Below, in pieces: positions 7,159-8,362 of a DNA stretch of 8,362 bases. The stretch covers positions 1-8,362 of the forward strand of contig DATGXI010000174.1 of NCBI GenBank assembly GCA_035299065.1, read 5' to 3'. The notes beneath the pieces were generated by a model. That model worked only from the letters and a program-made list of their open reading frames with translations, ran no database searches and had not been told where the DNA came from. The position numbers and the translations under genes are program-made. How positions within the stretch are numbered: position 1 is the first letter of the stretch; every line of letters begins with the position of its first letter. Source of the DNA: DASPJQ01 sp035299065 (GTDB lineage: Bacteria > Bacteroidota > Bacteroidia > Flavobacteriales_D > UBA2798).

Positions 7159-7452
7159 TTATTTTGAGTTTTCCCGGCAATCAAGCGCTTTTGACACTAT
7201 TTCCAGTGCCGATAATTTTTCAGCATCTTTATAATTATGGTATTGTTCGCTTAACTTGTCAGTAGCACAATCGCAAAAATCACTTGCATTTGAAATCAAC
7301 TTATTGTTTTTAGCAGCATTGTTACATTTTGACTTAAATTCCTTGATTTGTTGCTTAGTCCAATAGCGTGCGGCAGCTTTGGCCATTGACTTGCATTCAA
7401 CAAAGCAAACAGCGGCCATTAAAATAACTGAGGCAAAAAAGAATTTTCTCAT
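7159..7452 (-). CDS. Small secreted cysteine-containing protein of unknown function
   Basis: The 97-residue product starts MRKFFFASVILMAAVCFVEC, a signal peptide with a short basic n-region and a hydrophobic core. The cysteines at 16 and 20 lack a proper lipobox, so I do not call it a lipoprotein. The mature part is a predicted helical, lysine-rich protein with W31, C43, a C60-D-C62 pair, Y71 and C92. The layout W-x11-C-x16-C-x-C-x8-Y recalls a group of small exported Bacteroidota proteins of unknown function. That is recollection, not a search result. It precedes the 222-residue secreted protein by six bases and lies downstream of the palindrome at 7569-7625. It is small, but its clean signal peptide, cysteine spacing and tight neighbour support it as a real gene. 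Confidence 0.75.
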   Translation of the reverse strand: MRKFFFASVILMAAVCFVECKSMAKAAARYWTKQQIKEFKSKCNNAAKNNKLISNASDFCDCATDKLSEQYHNYKDAEKLSALEIVSKALDCRENSK

Positions 7453-7568
7453 ATGGTTTTTAGAGATACTAATTTTTCAAGTCGGCCAGGGGTAGAGCCA
7501 AATAGCCCTGAGCTTTGAAGAACATTGGTTTAATTTAAGGTTTGCGAAGGCTATAGGCGATGACCCGG

Positions 7569-7625
7569 TGTCTCCAACAAAAATGAGATCTTTCGTTTCT
7601 CATGAAAGCATTTTTGTTGGAGACA
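7569..7625. repeat. Long perfect inverted repeat with structured loop, possible dispersed palindromic element
   Basis: Arms of 17 bp (TGTCTCCAACAAAAATG at 7569-7585 and its exact complement at 7609-7625) flank a 23-base centre. Inside, CTTTC (7590-7594) can pair with GAAAG (7604-7608), extending the stem after a four-base bulge. Alternatively ATGAGA (7583-7588) pairs with TCTCAT (7598-7603), competing for the inner three bases of the main stem. Outside, CGG (7566-7568) can pair with CCG (7628-7630) across a two-base bulge. It lies nine bases after the OmpA-family stop codon. No T tract follows the stem on either strand, so it is not a standard intrinsic terminator. It may stabilise the mRNA 3' end or be a REP-like repeat present elsewhere in the genome. 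Confidence 0.85.
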
Positions 7626-7634
7626 GGCCGCCAA

Positions 7635-8362
7635 TTATTTCTTGTCAATCAGTTTGTACAACTCATCCAGGTTCGGGATCAAAATAATTTCAATCCTGCG
7701 GTTTTTGGCTTTGTCGGTTGAAACAGGTAAAAACTCACTACGCCCAGCGGCTGTTATTTTTTTAGGTTCCATTTTACTTTCCTTCAACATAAGTTTAGCT
7801 ACCGAGGTTGAACGCAACACGCTTAATTCCCAGTTGTCAGTTGGCACGTTGGCCGATTTTAATGCATCGGTATCCGTATGCCCCTCAATCAACACCTCAA
7901 GGTCTTTTTGCGATTCAAGAATTTTGGCAAGTTTAATAATGGCTTCTTTTCCTTCCTGGTCAACATTGTATTTTCCTGAAGCAAATAGCAATTTAGCTTC
8001 CATGCTCACATACACTTTGCCGTTTTTGGTCTCAACAGTCAAACCTTTGTCTTTAAAGCTCAGTAACGCATCTTCAATTAATTTTTGAAGCGCCTTAACA
8101 GCTTCGTCTTTTTTTGCAATCAGGGCTTCGAGTTCCTTAATGCGTTTTTCACGGTCTTCCAATTCACGTGTACGTAAATTCAATTCGCGTTCGGTCATTT
8201 TTAACGACTCTTCTTTCACCAGTAGCTCCTTGCGCGTTACTTCAAGGTCACCGGCCAGTTTCTTGCTGTCTTCTTCAGATCCTTTGCGCAATAACTCAAG
8301 CTGGCGTTGTATTTCACGGTTCAATTCGTTGATTTTGTCATATTGCACTTTCATTACACGCA
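7635..8362 (-). CDS. OmpA-family C-terminal domain protein with coiled coil, N-terminus outside the window
   Basis: The frame is open to the window edge. The first in-frame ATG (8354) gives 239 residues that start directly in a coiled coil with no signal peptide, while the codons before it (reading R-V) remain open. The true start is therefore probably beyond 8362. Counting from that Met, residues 1-95 are heptad-like and rich in Glu, Lys and Leu. The OmpA/MotB peptidoglycan-binding domain covers about 113-226, with LLFASGKYNVDQEG (122-135), the IEGHTDTD core (156-163), NWELSVLRSTSV (174-185) and NRRIEI (218-223). The conserved Asp and Arg that hold diaminopimelate in this family are present (Asp161 or Asp163, Arg181). 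The likely role is a periplasmic tether between the outer membrane and peptidoglycan. MotB-like stator function is unlikely, because no motility genes are seen. The gene is followed by the long inverted repeat. Confidence 0.92.
   Translation of the reverse strand, partial: RVMKVQYDKINELNREIQRQLELLRKGSEEDSKKLAGDLEVTRKELLVKEESLKMTERELNLRTRELEDREKRIKELEALIAKKDEAVKALQKLIEDALLSFKDKGLTVETKNGKVYVSMEAKLLFASGKYNVDQEGKEAIIKLAKILESQKDLEVLIEGHTDTDALKSANVPTDNWELSVLRSTSVAKLMLKESKMEPKKITAAGRSEFLPVSTDKAKNRRIEIILIPNLDELYKLIDKK

Noticed and set aside
7387..7452. Lipoprotein signal in the 97-residue secreted protein (Cys16 or Cys20)
   Set aside because: The residues before each Cys (MAAVC and CFVEC) do not fit the lipobox, which needs a small residue at -1 and usually Leu at -3.
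7502..7554. Inverted repeat ATAGCC (7502-7507) and GGCTAT (7549-7554)
   Set aside because: It has only six base pairs, 41 bases apart and with no extension, which is easily expected by chance. It may still belong to a larger repeat unit around the palindrome.
7566..7630. Long palindrome as an intrinsic terminator of the OmpA-family gene
   Set aside because: No U tract follows the stem on the minus strand (the next bases read ACCGGGTC). The standard termination signal is therefore missing, although an mRNA 3'-end role stays possible.
7642..8088. Open plus-strand frame of 148 codons antisense to the OmpA-family gene
   Set aside because: It is fully covered by the OmpA domain coding sequence on the minus strand and shows no domain or signal of its own.

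Overview
The window looks like chromosomal DNA from a member of the Bacteroidota (Bacteroidetes). It is AT-rich, start codons lack Shine-Dalgarno sequences, and promoter-like sites resemble the Bacteroidota -7 consensus TAnnTTTG. The gene set also fits: a heme O synthase directly followed by a cytochrome oxidase subunit III, a PpiD-type foldase starting MAIIGKIR, an AsmA-like protein, small cysteine-containing secreted proteins and an OmpA-family protein with a coiled coil. I cannot assign a genus.

Left part (1-2463): a leftward cluster runs trpS, ctaB, then a cytochrome c oxidase subunit III that leaves the window at base 1. The ctaB stop and the subunit III start overlap by four bases (ATGA), so heme O synthesis and oxidase assembly are probably translationally coupled. 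trpS lies 42 bases upstream of ctaB. ctaB appears to use a GTG start and may have its own promoter in that gap. Divergent promoters for trpS and the foldase gene must lie in 2304-2463.

Centre (2464-6483): a rightward PpiD/SurA-like periplasmic prolyl isomerase (714 aa) converges on a leftward AsmA-like membrane-anchored protein (569 aa). One strong hairpin with a GAAA loop sits between them and can terminate transcription in both directions. Both proteins plausibly serve the cell envelope.

Right part (6484-8362): three more leftward genes encode an OmpA-family protein whose N-terminus lies outside the window, a 97-aa secreted protein with cysteines, and a 222-aa secreted protein with cysteines. 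The last two are six bases apart and form an unrecognised two-gene unit. Between the OmpA gene and this pair is a 17-bp perfect inverted repeat (7569-7625) with a structured loop. It is the most unusual non-coding element here and looks like a dispersed palindromic repeat. I see no CRISPR array, RNA gene, transposase or phage gene. Most of the window is ordinary core and envelope biology.
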